From Virgifigura sp964551315 (GTDB lineage: Bacteria > Pseudomonadota > Alphaproteobacteria > Dongiales > Dongiaceae), in contig CAZKCM010000012.1 in NCBI GenBank assembly GCA_964551315.1, positions 1-64,000 of the forward strand: a stretch of 64,000 nucleotides of DNA, given 5' to 3'. The position numbers and the translations under genes are program-made. Within the stretch, counting starts at the first letter, position 1; each line of letters begins with the position of its first letter. The notes beneath the pieces were generated by a model, which saw only the letters and a program-made list of their open reading frames with translations, was not told the DNA's origin and made no database searches. This document shows positions 44,152-53,016 of this stretch, piece after piece.

Positions 44152-44810
44152 CCGGTGACCTCCCGGGCAAGGCCTCGGGGCGTGACGCGCTTCTGAACGT
44201 AGGCCAGCGCGAGATCGGCAACGATGGCGAGCAGCGAGACGCTGACCGCGCCGGTGATCAACTGCCGTGGGTCCGACTGGCTTATGCCTCGCGAAATGAA
44301 GGTGCCAAGACCGCCGGCGCCGATATAGGCGGCGATCGCCGTGATGCCGATGTTCATCACGACGGCAATGCGTATGCCCGCCAGGATCAGCGGCGCGGCC
44401 AGCGGGATCTCAACTTCCCAAAGCCGCTGGCGGGCGCTCATGCCCATTCCGATTGCCGCTTCGCGGATCGTCGGATCGACATCGGTGATGGCGGCGTATG
44501 TGTTTCGGATGATCGGGAGCTGCGCGTAAAGGACCACGGCGATCATGGCCGGCAGGTAGCCGATGCCGTGGCCGATCGGCGACAGCAGCGGAATCATCAG
44601 GCCGAAGAGGGCAATCGATGGAACGGTCATCATCATCGAGGCCGCATAGAGAACCATATCCGCCGCGCGCTTCGACTGGGTGATCGCGATGCCGATCGGC
44701 ACGGCGGTAAGGATCGCGATGGCCACCGCAACGAAGACGATCGATATGTGCTCGATCGCGCGCTCGCCGATCAGGCCCAAATTGTCATGGATGAATTTGA
44801 TCGTTTCCAT
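44148..44810 (-). CDS. Quaternary-amine ABC permease (OpuCB-like) 1
   Basis: 220 aa with about five to six TM helices. The EAA loop is LPIIRNTYAAITDVDPTIRE / AAIGMGMSARQRLWEVEIPL, and ITAIAAYIGAGGLGTFISRG follows. This is the typical short OpuCB/OpuCD length. It lies 21 bp after the isochorismatase-fold gene and overlaps the ATPase gene start. Confidence 0.93.
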   Translation of the reverse strand: METIKFIHDNLGLIGERAIEHISIVFVAVAIAILTAVPIGIAITQSKRAADMVLYAASMMMTVPSIALFGLMIPLLSPIGHGIGYLPAMIAVVLYAQLPIIRNTYAAITDVDPTIREAAIGMGMSARQRLWEVEIPLAAPLILAGIRIAVVMNIGITAIAAYIGAGGLGTFISRGISQSDPRQLITGAVSVSLLAIVADLALAYVQKRVTPRGLAREVTG

Positions 44811-44831
44811 GATGGCCGGCTTCGCTCACGG

Positions 44832-45515
44832 TCAAAGGCCGTTGAAGAGTTCCGTCGCGTTCTCGAAGGTGAAGCGAAGCGGGACCGGCGTCTCGGTCAT
44901 CCATGCCTCGATGGTCTCGCCGGCCATCAGGCGGCATGCGCCGGCGGTGTCCGTCACCGCGCCGCCATAGAGCCGGTTCGCCAGGTTGAGGATACCGGTC
45001 TGGTGCATGGCGACCGTGCCGCTGCCGCAGGCATCCTTGACCAGGATGACCCTGAAGCCGAGGTCGATCGCGTCCTTGACGGTTGCGTCCACGCAGGCCT
45101 CGGTCCAGACCCCGGCGACGATCAGCCACTCGACCCCGCGCGATCGGAGCTGATGCGACAAGTCACCGGCACCGAAGGCGCTGGCTTGTGACTTGATCAC
45201 GAGCGGCTCGTCGCCCGAAGGCGCGACCTCCGGACAGACCGCCGACAGCGGATCGCTTATGTCGCTGAAGGCCGACTTCCCATCGGGCATGACGGGATGG
45301 AACGGGCGCGCGGTTCCGGCGGCGAGGTCCACGACGTAGGCGCAGTGATAGAGCGGAATGCCGTTGAGCCGCGCGGCCCGTTGCAGCCTTTGGACATTGG
45401 CGATCACCTTGTCGAAGCCCTCGACCAGGTAGCGCTTGTCCCGTCGATGCTCCTCCTGCAAGTCGATGAAGATCCCGGCCGTCTTGGTCCGCGGGATGGT
45501 CAGCGCCCGCTTCAT
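44832..45515 (-). CDS. Isochorismatase-family (cysteine) amidohydrolase
   Basis: 227 aa. The catalytic triad of cysteine hydrolases of this fold is visible: Asp18 (GIFIDLQEEH), Lys108 (LVIKSQASAF) and Cys141 (GVWTEACVDATVKDAIDLG), with the cis-peptide in front of the Cys. Family members hydrolyse amides and ureides such as N-carbamoylsarcosine, nicotinamide, biuret or ureidoacrylate. Its ATG directly follows the stop of the M24 gene (TGAATG). With that gene it should process the compound brought in by the ABC importer. The exact substrate cannot be named. Confidence 0.88.
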   Translation of the reverse strand: MKRALTIPRTKTAGIFIDLQEEHRRDKRYLVEGFDKVIANVQRLQRAARLNGIPLYHCAYVVDLAAGTARPFHPVMPDGKSAFSDISDPLSAVCPEVAPSGDEPLVIKSQASAFGAGDLSHQLRSRGVEWLIVAGVWTEACVDATVKDAIDLGFRVILVKDACGSGTVAMHQTGILNLANRLYGGAVTDTAGACRLMAGETIEAWMTETPVPLRFTFENATELFNGL

Positions 45516-46820
45516 TCACACGTGCCCGTCCAACAGTTCGTCTTCGTAGGGGAAGCGGGAGAAGAGTTCGACCCCCGTGTCGGTGATCAGGATCTGGTCT
45601 TCCAGCTTGACGCCTTCGCTTCCACCCTTCTCACCGATGTAGCTTTCGACGCTCACGACCATCCCGGGCAGGAGATGTCCGTCACGCCCGTAGGTCTCAT
45701 AGTCCATCGCGTGGGCGATGAACGGCGTTTCGCCATGCATGCCGACCCCGTGCATGACCGAGGTGTAGCGCTGTTCCACGAAGCGCTCGGGAATCTTCCA
45801 TGCCTTTTCCGCGATCTCGCGGAAGGCCATGCCGGGCTTGACGATTCCGATGTTGTGCTGCACCTGGTCATACGCCATCCGGTACAGCATCTTCTGATAG
45901 GCGGTCGGCTTGCCCGGGCCGCACCGGAAGGTCCGGGAGAAGTCCGAGAAATATCCGTAGCAGCCGATCGTGTCCGTATCGAGCGCGACCAGTTCGCCGG
46001 GCCTCACCTTGCGGCCGCTCGCCTCGTTGAACCACGGATTCGTTCTCTGCCCGGAGCTGAGGAGGCGCGTCTCGATGAACTCACCGCCCTGCCGAATGAC
46101 CTCGTGGTACATGATCGCGAAGAGCTCGTTCTCGGAAACGCCCGGTTTGATGGCATCGCGGACCGCCGCGACCGCGGCTTCGGCCCCGGCCATGCTGGCC
46201 TGAAGGCATTTGATTTCCTCGGGGGTCTTGACCGCGCGCACGGCCAGGATCTCGCCCTGGCAATCCTTCACGGTACAGCCGTGCTTCTCGAGAGCGAGGG
46301 CATGCAGGTGACTGCAGCGATCGAGACCGATCTTCATCGACCCGCGGCCGTGAGTCTTCAGAAGGTCGGCGATCTCAGCCGCGAAGGCGCCCGCGGTTTC
46401 GTCGTCGCGGCCCGATACGGACGACCAAACGAGCTTCGAGGGACGGGCCTCATCGACGGTGTCGAGGACCGTCGAGACGTGGTAGCTCTGTGGGTACTCG
46501 AACAGAACGATCGGGCCTTCGGTGGGAACGAAGAAATAGCGCGTCGAATTGCGTAGAAAATACCCGAACATATTGCGCGAGCCGGTGGCGTAGCGCTGGT
46601 TGTAGGGATCGAACAGAACGACGGCGCCGTAGTCCTCCTTTGCCATCCATTCCCGCAGCCTGGCCAAGCGTCCTTTCCGCAACGCCGCCGCATCGATGAA
46701 GGACGGCTCCGTATCCGAAAGCCACATGCCGCCGGCGGGATCCCGCATCGACGGATGACGCATCCTGTCGGCGAAGTTTACGTCGTCAATCTTGTGTGGA
46801 TCGAAAAGGACCATGCTCAT
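45516..46820 (-). CDS. DddP-like M24 metallo-hydrolase/lyase without catalytic Asp
   Basis: 434 aa, strikingly like the DMSP lyase DddP along its length: DYGAVVLFDPYNQRYATGSR, GGEFIETRLLSSGQRTNPWF, LDTDTIGCYGYFSDFSR, SVMHGVGMHGETPF and VKLEDQILITDTG. The metal ligands Asp281, Asp283, Asp293, His357, Glu392 and Glu407 correspond at a constant offset of 14 to Asp295/297/307, His371, Glu406/421 of the Ruegeria enzyme as I remember it. The catalytic Asp377 of DddP is Gly363 here, so DMSP cleavage is unlikely. It leads an operon with a betaine-type importer, so the substrate is probably an onium or amide osmolyte. Confidence 0.87.
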   Translation of the reverse strand: MSMVLFDPHKIDDVNFADRMRHPSMRDPAGGMWLSDTEPSFIDAAALRKGRLARLREWMAKEDYGAVVLFDPYNQRYATGSRNMFGYFLRNSTRYFFVPTEGPIVLFEYPQSYHVSTVLDTVDEARPSKLVWSSVSGRDDETAGAFAAEIADLLKTHGRGSMKIGLDRCSHLHALALEKHGCTVKDCQGEILAVRAVKTPEEIKCLQASMAGAEAAVAAVRDAIKPGVSENELFAIMYHEVIRQGGEFIETRLLSSGQRTNPWFNEASGRKVRPGELVALDTDTIGCYGYFSDFSRTFRCGPGKPTAYQKMLYRMAYDQVQHNIGIVKPGMAFREIAEKAWKIPERFVEQRYTSVMHGVGMHGETPFIAHAMDYETYGRDGHLLPGMVVSVESYIGEKGGSEGVKLEDQILITDTGVELFSRFPYEDELLDGHV

Positions 46821-46871
46821 TGGTTCGCTCCCTTGAGTTCACCAAAGGATGCATGAACCAGGGCACAGAAA

Positions 46872-46908
46872 ATGTGCGAAAATCCGCGTATGATGTGCGA
46901 AAATCCGC
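46872..46908. promoter_or_regulatory. Direct-repeat operator, ATGTGCGAAAATCCGC x2, 21-bp period
   Basis: The 16-bp unit occurs at 46872-46887 and 46893-46908. The start-to-start distance of 21 bp is two helical turns, typical of AraC-family half-site pairs. It lies 52-88 bp upstream of the M24 start and immediately after the AraC/GlxA-type regulator gene. Confidence 0.75.
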
Positions 46909-46922
46909 AAACGGCGGGTCGA

Positions 46923-47918
46923 TCAGCGTGTACGCACCTGGCGGGGCGGGTGGCCGTATTGCTGCCGAAATGCGCGCGAGAAGCTGGAGACGCTCCAGAA
47001 GCCGCAGGCCAGGGCCACGTCGCGAATCGACAGGCTTGAGTGCGCAAGCAGGTCCCGCGCGCGCCGCAGCCGCAAGGTCCGGTAATAAGAGGCCGGCGAG
47101 ACACCCAGCTGCGCGCGGAAAGCCCGTTCGAGCTTGTCCGCGGAGACCCGAAGCCGGGCCGCGAGCTCGGCAATGCTCAGGCGGTCTTCGACCGCATCCT
47201 CCATGATCGCGATCGCCGACAGGACGAGCTCGTCGCGGATGCCGGTGCGGAGCCGGAGGGGCATCATCTTCCTGTCCACGCTCGAACGCAGCGGGCTGTG
47301 AACGAACCACTCGGCGACGCCCGCCGCGAGCTCGGCGCCGTAATCCCTCGCAATGAGGTCGAGCATCATATCCAGGCTGCCGATGCCGCCGGCCGACGTG
47401 AAACGCTTTCGGTCAAGGACATAGAGATCGCGCCTGAGCTCGATGTCGGGAAAGGCCTCCTCGAAGGCGGGCTGGCTCGTCCAGTGCAGCGTGCAGGCGT
47501 GACCATCGAGAAGCCCGGCGCGGGCGAGGATGAACGCTGCATCGGCCACGGCCCCGAGCTCGGCGCCGAAGCGCAGATTGCGCCGGATCCAGACCAGCGC
47601 GTCCTCGGCGATGATGCGGTCGGCGTCGCCTCCGGAGCACAGGACGATCCGGTCGACCACGGGCGCGTCGCGAACGGAGTGGTTCGGTTCGACTCCCACG
47701 CCGTTGGATGCGACGACCTTGTCGTTCGTCAGCCCGACGATCGTCCAGGAATAGCAAGCCCGTCCTGAAAGTACGTTCGCGGCGCGCAAGGGCTCGATGA
47801 CCGAGCTGAACGCCATCATGGGGAAGCCGGGAAAGACAAGGACCGCGAATCGCACAGGGCTATGCGGCGATGGGCCCGCCGTGTCCGGCACGGCCCGTAT
47901 TGTGTGATCTCTGGTCAT
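46923..47918 (-). CDS. GlxA-family transcriptional regulator (DJ-1/PfpI + AraC HTH)
   Basis: 331 aa. The N-terminal DJ-1/PfpI-like domain (FAVLVFPGFPMMAFSSVIEP, CSGGDADRIIAEDALVWIRR, GSLDMMLDLIARDYG) is fused to a C-terminal AraC double HTH (SIAELAARLRVSADKLERAF and IRDVALACGFWSVSSFSRAF, about residues 245-325). Members such as GbdR, ArgR and CdhR control catabolism of betaine, carnitine and arginine. It precedes, on the same strand, the osmolyte operon and its 21-bp direct repeats. The divergent esterase gene at 48023 may also be regulated. Confidence 0.92.
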   Translation of the reverse strand: MTRDHTIRAVPDTAGPSPHSPVRFAVLVFPGFPMMAFSSVIEPLRAANVLSGRACYSWTIVGLTNDKVVASNGVGVEPNHSVRDAPVVDRIVLCSGGDADRIIAEDALVWIRRNLRFGAELGAVADAAFILARAGLLDGHACTLHWTSQPAFEEAFPDIELRRDLYVLDRKRFTSAGGIGSLDMMLDLIARDYGAELAAGVAEWFVHSPLRSSVDRKMMPLRLRTGIRDELVLSAIAIMEDAVEDRLSIAELAARLRVSADKLERAFRAQLGVSPASYYRTLRLRRARDLLAHSSLSIRDVALACGFWSVSSFSRAFRQQYGHPPRQVRTR

Positions 47919-48022
47919 ACGCTATCAACCGCGCCCGACACGCGCAAACAGTCGATCCTTCTCGCCTGTGGTCGAGTTGGTCAACCCCAGCCGCAACCTC
48001 CGAAGCAGTTCAGGTGCGAAGA

Positions 48023-48910
48023 ATGGAACCCGCCAACACAGCCGAGCCATCCTGGGCGTACTCGGACCCCGCGACACTGCGTGCGCATCATTTGGCCGAT
48101 GCTCTGGAAAAGGAAGGCCCCCCGGCCGAAGGGGTGCGGGAGGAGGATCTGCCGCCTGAGGGTGTCTTTCAAGGTGGCTTGGTGTTTACGCCCCCGGACC
48201 CGGTGCCGGGTGCGGCCGTCCTTTACTTCCACGGCGGGGGCTTCGTCGCCGGGAGCCCGCGAACGCACCGTTGCGTGACGTCCTGGCTGGCCGCGCTCTC
48301 GGGAGTGTGCGTCCTCTCGGCGCGGTATCGGCTGGCGCCAGAGAACCCGTATCCGGCGCAACGGGACGACGCGGTTGCGGCGTTCGAACGGGCGATCGAC
48401 CTGGCCGGTCGGACCGCGGGCGCGCCAAGGCTCGTCCTTTGCGGAGACAGTGCGGGTGCCTGCGTCGCGCTCTGGGGATTGCGTGGTTTGCCGGCGGTCT
48501 TGCGGGCCAGGGTTGCCGGTCTGGCCCTCCTTTACGGCGGCTATGGCCTGACCGAGAGCCCGAGCATTGCGAAATTCGGTACGCCGGCGAACGGGCTCGA
48601 TACGAACACGCTTCGGATCATGTACCGGAGGCTCCTTGACGAGCGTGCGCTCCACGCCTTCGAGGATATTTCCCCGTTGGGCTTCGCCTCCGAGATCACC
48701 GAACCGACTTATATCCTCGCGGCGGAGCTGGATGCCGTATTCGACGACTCGCGCAGGCTCCACGAAATGCTGGTCCAGAATGGTGCATCGAGCCTGTTCA
48801 GCGTCGCGGCCGGAATGGATCACGGGTTTCTCAAGGAAACCGGTAGGCGGCCCTCGGCGACGGCCGAGCTAGAGAAAGTGGCGAGGTGGATCCGCGCCCG
48901 AGTCCGGTGA
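48023..48910 (+). CDS. Alpha/beta hydrolase, hormone-sensitive-lipase family
   Basis: 295 aa. The oxyanion motif HGGGF is at residues 70-74, the nucleophile elbow GDSAG has Ser143, the acid Asp237 is in AAELDAVFDD and His267 in GMDHGFL. All HSL-family features are thus in place for an esterase acting on small acyl esters. It is divergent from the GlxA-type regulator (104-bp gap). No signal peptide. It could release the osmolyte or its precursor from an ester, but this is only positional inference. ATG 48023 is chosen from the alignment-like start; the frame is open further upstream. Confidence 0.88.
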   Translation: MEPANTAEPSWAYSDPATLRAHHLADALEKEGPPAEGVREEDLPPEGVFQGGLVFTPPDPVPGAAVLYFHGGGFVAGSPRTHRCVTSWLAALSGVCVLSARYRLAPENPYPAQRDDAVAAFERAIDLAGRTAGAPRLVLCGDSAGACVALWGLRGLPAVLRARVAGLALLYGGYGLTESPSIAKFGTPANGLDTNTLRIMYRRLLDERALHAFEDISPLGFASEITEPTYILAAELDAVFDDSRRLHEMLVQNGASSLFSVAAGMDHGFLKETGRRPSATAELEKVARWIRARVR

Positions 48911-49239
48911 CCTCGTGCCGGATGCTCGGCAGCCTCCTTCTCTCTTTCACCGCTTTCGATTCGGCTCCTGCGGTGCGGCCCGGCGATAGGGACGGCCCTC
49001 TGCCGTTCAGCCCTGCGCGGCGGGCGGTTCGCTGATCACCGTCATGAATCCTTCGGTCCCGAGCAAGAGGAAGCCCCCTGAGGTCCCGTTCGGTGCGAAG
49101 CCCATAGCCGATCAGGTCTCCGGCTCGATGCCCCAAGAATACCACAGGCCGGGGAGGGAACCAGCGCCCGGAGACCTTGTTGATGTTGTTCGGCTAGACA
49201 ATCGGCTAGACAATAAGTCGAGGCTGAGAGGGGAATCTA
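48911..49239. other. Intergenic region, no gene seen
   Basis: 329 bp. It holds the short tandem repeat at 49191-49214 just before the glycan block. A minus-strand piece ending near 49011 (MGFAPNGTSGGFLLLGTEGF) has protein-like composition but no recognised family and no proper start. Confidence 0.4.
49191..49214. repeat. 12-bp tandem duplication CGGCTAGACAAT
   Basis: Two exact adjacent copies, 49191-49202 and 49203-49214, lie 25 bp upstream of the glycosyltransferase start. They could be an operator or a slippage product. Confidence 0.8.
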
Positions 49240-50421
49240 GTGGAGGAAGAAAGTTCCACCACCCCGGAAGTGGCCTTGCGCGGCGTTCGGGCCGTCGATC
49301 GGCGTCTCAAAGGTTCCGCAGCAGATCGTGAGCCCGACACTCTCATCTGCTTCTCGCATCTTCGATGGGCATTCGTCTATCAGCGCCCCCAGCATCTGAT
49401 GTCCCGCTTTGCGCGGATCATGCGGGTCTTCTTCTTTGAAGAACCAATCTTCGGCGACGGCGTGACGCCGACGCTTCAGATCAATGTGTCCGAGAGCGGC
49501 GTCGTGATCGTCGTCCCGCGGCTTCCGGCACATCTCGAAGAAGCGGACCGAATTGCCTGCCAGCGGGATCTCCTGGACCAGTTCTGCGACGAGCGTGGAA
49601 TCCTGCGTCCGATCCTTTGGTACTACACCCCGATGAGCGGTGCGTTTTCGGCGCATCTTGAGCCGAGCCGCGTCGTCTATGACTGTATGGATGAACTTTC
49701 GGCGTTTCGATTCGCTCCGCCGGCGCTCCTGCAGCAGGAGCAGCATCTCTTCGGCCGGGCGGACGTGGTGTTCACCGGGGGCTACAGCCTCTACGAAGCG
49801 AAGCGCTCGCGTCACCCCCGTGTCTATGCGTTTCCGAGCAGCATCGACATCGCTCATTTCGACAAGGCCCGCAATGGCATGCCGGACCCGGCGGATCAAG
49901 CGGCGATTCCCCGGCCCAGAATCGGTCACTACGCCGTCCTTGACGAGCGGCTCGACACCGCGCTCGTCCTTGGGATCGCGGAGGCACGGCCAAACTGGCA
50001 TTTCATCCTGGTCGGTCCGGTGGTGAAGATCGATCCCGGTGAGCTGCCGCGCCGCCCGAACATTCATTATCTCGGTTCCAAACGGTACGACGAGCTGCCC
50101 GCCTATCTGGCCGGTTGGGACCTGGCGATGATGCCGTTCGCGCTGAACGATGCGACGCGCTTCATCAGCCCGACAAAGACGCCGGAGTACCTTGCAGCCG
50201 GCAAGCCTGTGGTTTCGACGCCGATTGCAGACGTCGTGCGTACCTATGGCGATTCGGGTCTCGTCCGCATCGCCGGGGATCCGGTCAGCTTCGTCCGGGC
50301 CATCGAAGAGATCTTCAGCGAAGCCGATCAGAGACATCTCTGGCTCGAGAAGGTCGATCGCATCCTACGGCAGACTTCATGGGACTCGACCTGGGCAGAG
50401 ATGAAGGCTCTCATCGCATGA
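49240..50421 (+). CDS. Glycosyltransferase (GT-B fold, group 1-like)
   Basis: 393 aa. The C-terminal half has the GT-B donor-site pattern: IGHYAVLDERLDTALVLGIA, WHFILVGPVVKIDP, IHYLGSKRYDELPAYLAGWD and ISPTKTPEYLAAGKPVVSTP (the E-x7-E-like nucleotide-sugar site). The N-domain starts ICFSHLRWAFVYQRPQHLMS, a motif recurring in glycosyltransferases encoded beside UDP-galactopyranose mutase. It starts at GTG 49240 with GAGAGGGG in front. Its stop overlaps the glf start (ATGA). It likely transfers galactofuranose or builds its acceptor. Confidence 0.88.
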   Translation: MEEESSTTPEVALRGVRAVDRRLKGSAADREPDTLICFSHLRWAFVYQRPQHLMSRFARIMRVFFFEEPIFGDGVTPTLQINVSESGVVIVVPRLPAHLEEADRIACQRDLLDQFCDERGILRPILWYYTPMSGAFSAHLEPSRVVYDCMDELSAFRFAPPALLQQEQHLFGRADVVFTGGYSLYEAKRSRHPRVYAFPSSIDIAHFDKARNGMPDPADQAAIPRPRIGHYAVLDERLDTALVLGIAEARPNWHFILVGPVVKIDPGELPRRPNIHYLGSKRYDELPAYLAGWDLAMMPFALNDATRFISPTKTPEYLAAGKPVVSTPIADVVRTYGDSGLVRIAGDPVSFVRAIEEIFSEADQRHLWLEKVDRILRQTSWDSTWAEMKALIA

Positions 50422-51704
50422 CGGGTGAACGCGTCAATGGAACGAAGCCTCCGTCAGCGGCGCCTCCCCGTCGCCGCCACATTGGCGGTCAAGGGAAGGA
50501 CACGGCGCGCCCGAGGCGCCGATGGATCCCCAATCGCGAAAGCTTCGACTATCTGGTCGTGGGTGCCGGATTCGCCGGCAGCGTCGTGGCCGAGCGCTTG
50601 GCGGCGGGCCTCGGCAAGCGCGTCCTCATCATTGACCGCCGCCCGCATATCGGCGGTAACGCCTATGATTTTCATAATGAGGACGGGATCCTCGTCCATC
50701 GCTATGGGCCGCACGTCTTCCACACCAATTCAAAAGAGGTCGCGGCGTATCTGTCGCGCTTTACGAGATGGCGGCCCTATGAACACAGGGTGCGCGCGCA
50801 TGTTGACGGGATGCTGCTTCCGATCCCGATCAATCTAACGACGATCAATCGTCTTTACGGCCTCGATCTCGATTCTGGGCAGGCGGAAGCCTTCCTGGCG
50901 TCGCGAGCAGAACCGGTGGAAATCGTGCGCAGTTCGGAAGACGTGGTCGTCAGCCGGGTCGGGCGGGAGCTCTATGAAAAGTTCTTCCGCGGTTATACGC
51001 GCAAGCAATGGGGCATCGACCCTAGCGAACTCGACAAGGCGGTGACGTCCCGCGTCCCCACGCGTACCAACGATGACGATCGCTACTTTCTGGACAGCTT
51101 CCAGAACATGCCGCTCCACGGCTTCACGCGGATGTTCGAGAACATTCTCGATCATCCGAATATCCGTATCATGCTGGAGGCCGACTACCGGAACGTTGCG
51201 CGGGACGTGACGTTCGCGAATTTGATCTTTACGGGCCCGATCGACGAGTTCTTCGACCACCGCTTCGGCAAGCTGCCGTATCGTTCGCTCCGATTTCGGC
51301 ACGAAACGCTCGATCAGAAGATGATGCAGCCGGTTGCGGTCGTGAACTACCCGTCAGAGCAAGTTCCATACACGCGGGTCGCCGAATACAAGCATTTGAC
51401 CGGGCAAGTGCATCCAAGAACGAGCGTCTCTTATGAGTTTCCGACGGACGACGGAGATCCGTACTATCCGGTGCCGCGCGCGGAGAACATGCAGCTTTTC
51501 AAGAAGTACCAGGCCCTCGCCGATCAGATGTCGAACGTCCATTTCCTGGGCCGCCTTGGGTCCTACAGGTACTACAATATGGACCAGGTCGTAGGGCAAG
51601 CGCTCGCGCTCTACCGCCGGATCAGCCGAACCGCTGCGCAGTCGCCCGTACTGGATCCAAGCACAAGCCGCGGCTCGACGGGCATTGCGGTGGCAGAGTC
51701 GTGA
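50418..51704 (+). CDS. glf: UDP-galactopyranose mutase
   Basis: 428 aa. The FAD-binding GAGFAG (residues 49-54) in YLVVGAGFAGSVVAERLA, then DRRPHIGGNAYDFHNEDGIL, YGPHVFHTNSKEV and the C-terminal GRLGSYRYYNMDQVVGQAL are specific for Glf, with the conserved Arg pair and Tyr residues in RYYNMD. It interconverts UDP-galactopyranose and UDP-galactofuranose via reduced FAD. A basic N-terminal extension of about 40 residues is unusual. It overlaps the preceding glycosyltransferase gene by 4 bp. Confidence 0.95.
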   Translation: MTGERVNGTKPPSAAPPRRRHIGGQGKDTARPRRRWIPNRESFDYLVVGAGFAGSVVAERLAAGLGKRVLIIDRRPHIGGNAYDFHNEDGILVHRYGPHVFHTNSKEVAAYLSRFTRWRPYEHRVRAHVDGMLLPIPINLTTINRLYGLDLDSGQAEAFLASRAEPVEIVRSSEDVVVSRVGRELYEKFFRGYTRKQWGIDPSELDKAVTSRVPTRTNDDDRYFLDSFQNMPLHGFTRMFENILDHPNIRIMLEADYRNVARDVTFANLIFTGPIDEFFDHRFGKLPYRSLRFRHETLDQKMMQPVAVVNYPSEQVPYTRVAEYKHLTGQVHPRTSVSYEFPTDDGDPYYPVPRAENMQLFKKYQALADQMSNVHFLGRLGSYRYYNMDQVVGQALALYRRISRTAAQSPVLDPSTSRGSTGIAVAES

Positions 51705-51721
51705 ATTGAGGGAGGCGCGGA

Positions 51722-52957
51722 ATGCCGCCGAACGGGCTGGTCGAAGGATCCTCGAAACGGTCTCTGGCGGAGCCGGACCACGCAGGGGAAGGCGCGTTTT
51801 TCCCAAGCCTGTTCAGCAGCTATTTCATAGGCGGCTTCGAGTGTTCGAGCCACCGGCGCCGGAGCGGACGGCGCCTCGATCTCCTGGCTGCCACGATGCA
51901 TGATCGATATGCCGCTGAGGATTACGAGCGGCTACGCATGCACAACATACGGACCGTCCGGGACGGCCTGCGTTGGCACCTGATCGAGCGCCGGGCAGGC
52001 TTCTACGACTGGTCGAGCTTCCTGTCCATGCTGCGGGCGGCGAGGGCGGCAGGTGTCCAGGTCATATGGGACCTGTGCCACTACGGCTGGCCCAACGACA
52101 TCGACATCTGGGAGCCCGCCTTTGTTGACCGCTTCGCGCGCTTTGCCGGCGCCGTGGCGCGGCTTGTCCGCGACGAGACGGAAGGCGTCCCCATCTACTG
52201 CCCCGTCAATGAAATCTCTTACTGGGCCTGGGCCGGTGGCGAAGCGGGTCGCTTGAATCCTTATGCCCGGGGGCGAAGCCCGGAACTGAAGCGGCAGCTC
52301 GTCCGGGCCTCAATCGCGGGGATGGAGGCGGTATGGTCCGTCGATCCGCGGGCACGGATGGTGCATGTAGACCCGGTTATCCATGTCACCACTCAATCCG
52401 GGAGGAAGCGGGACAGGATCAACGCGGAGGCCTATCGACTGGCGCAGTTCGAGGCCTGGGACATGCTCTCCGGTCGACTCCAGCCGGAGCTTGGCGGGCG
52501 ACCCGCATACCTCGACATCATCGGCGTCAATTATTACAGCGACAATCAGTGGCTCTACGGGGGCGGGGCGATTCCGATGGGGCATCACCTTTACCGCCCG
52601 TTCTCAGACCTGCTGGAGGAAACCTATCGCCGCTACAATCGTCCGATCTTCGTGGCGGAGACGGGGGCCGAGGGAAGCGCGCGGGCGGCGTGGCTTCATT
52701 ATGTCGGCGACGAGGTTCGAACGGCCATTGCCGCCGGGGTGCCCGTGGAAGGCATATGCCTGTATCCGATCCTCGACTACCCGGGCTGGGAGAATGACCG
52801 GCATTGCGAGGTCGGGCTCTACGGCGCCGCCGACGGCGCGCACGGGCGCCCTCTGTGCCATGCCCTTGCCGACGAGCTGCACCGGCAGCAGGCAATCATG
52901 AATCTCCTGTTTCAGGAAAAGACGGACCGGATCGTCGTCACCGGGGGAGACGGCTGA
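51722..52957 (+). CDS. GH clan-A (beta-glucosidase-like) glycoside hydrolase
   Basis: 411 aa, a (beta/alpha)8 retaining hydrolase. The acid/base Glu164 is in YCPVNEISYWAWAGG (N-E motif) and the nucleophile Glu313 in PIFVAETGAEGS. WDLCHYGWPNDIDIW and LDIIGVNYYSDNQW are the GH1/GH5-like strand motifs. No signal peptide is seen, so it is cytosolic. It lies 17 bp after glf and before an ABC exporter gene. A role in trimming or transglycosylating the glycan or its lipid precursor is possible (inference). Confidence 0.82.
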   Translation: MPPNGLVEGSSKRSLAEPDHAGEGAFFPSLFSSYFIGGFECSSHRRRSGRRLDLLAATMHDRYAAEDYERLRMHNIRTVRDGLRWHLIERRAGFYDWSSFLSMLRAARAAGVQVIWDLCHYGWPNDIDIWEPAFVDRFARFAGAVARLVRDETEGVPIYCPVNEISYWAWAGGEAGRLNPYARGRSPELKRQLVRASIAGMEAVWSVDPRARMVHVDPVIHVTTQSGRKRDRINAEAYRLAQFEAWDMLSGRLQPELGGRPAYLDIIGVNYYSDNQWLYGGGAIPMGHHLYRPFSDLLEETYRRYNRPIFVAETGAEGSARAAWLHYVGDEVRTAIAAGVPVEGICLYPILDYPGWENDRHCEVGLYGAADGAHGRPLCHALADELHRQQAIMNLLFQEKTDRIVVTGGDG

Positions 52958-53016
52958 GGGCCGCGTTCGCCTGCGCGAACGAGAACAGGCCGCAGGCCGT
53001 CCGATGGCCGGCATCG

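Noticed and set aside
45516..46820. DMSP lyase DddP
   Set aside because: Overall similarity is strong, but the catalytic Asp377 equivalent is Gly, so I annotate it only as DddP-like.
46872..46908. CRISPR-like repeats
   Set aside because: Only two copies with a 5-bp gap; spacing is that of an AraC-type operator. The two-copy repeats at 5834 and 49191 are likewise too few and too short for an array.
49011..49115. Possible 34-aa minus-strand protein end (…MGFAPNGTSGGFLLLGTEGF…)
   Set aside because: Protein-like composition, but no family recognised, no ribosome site and a stop just upstream in frame.
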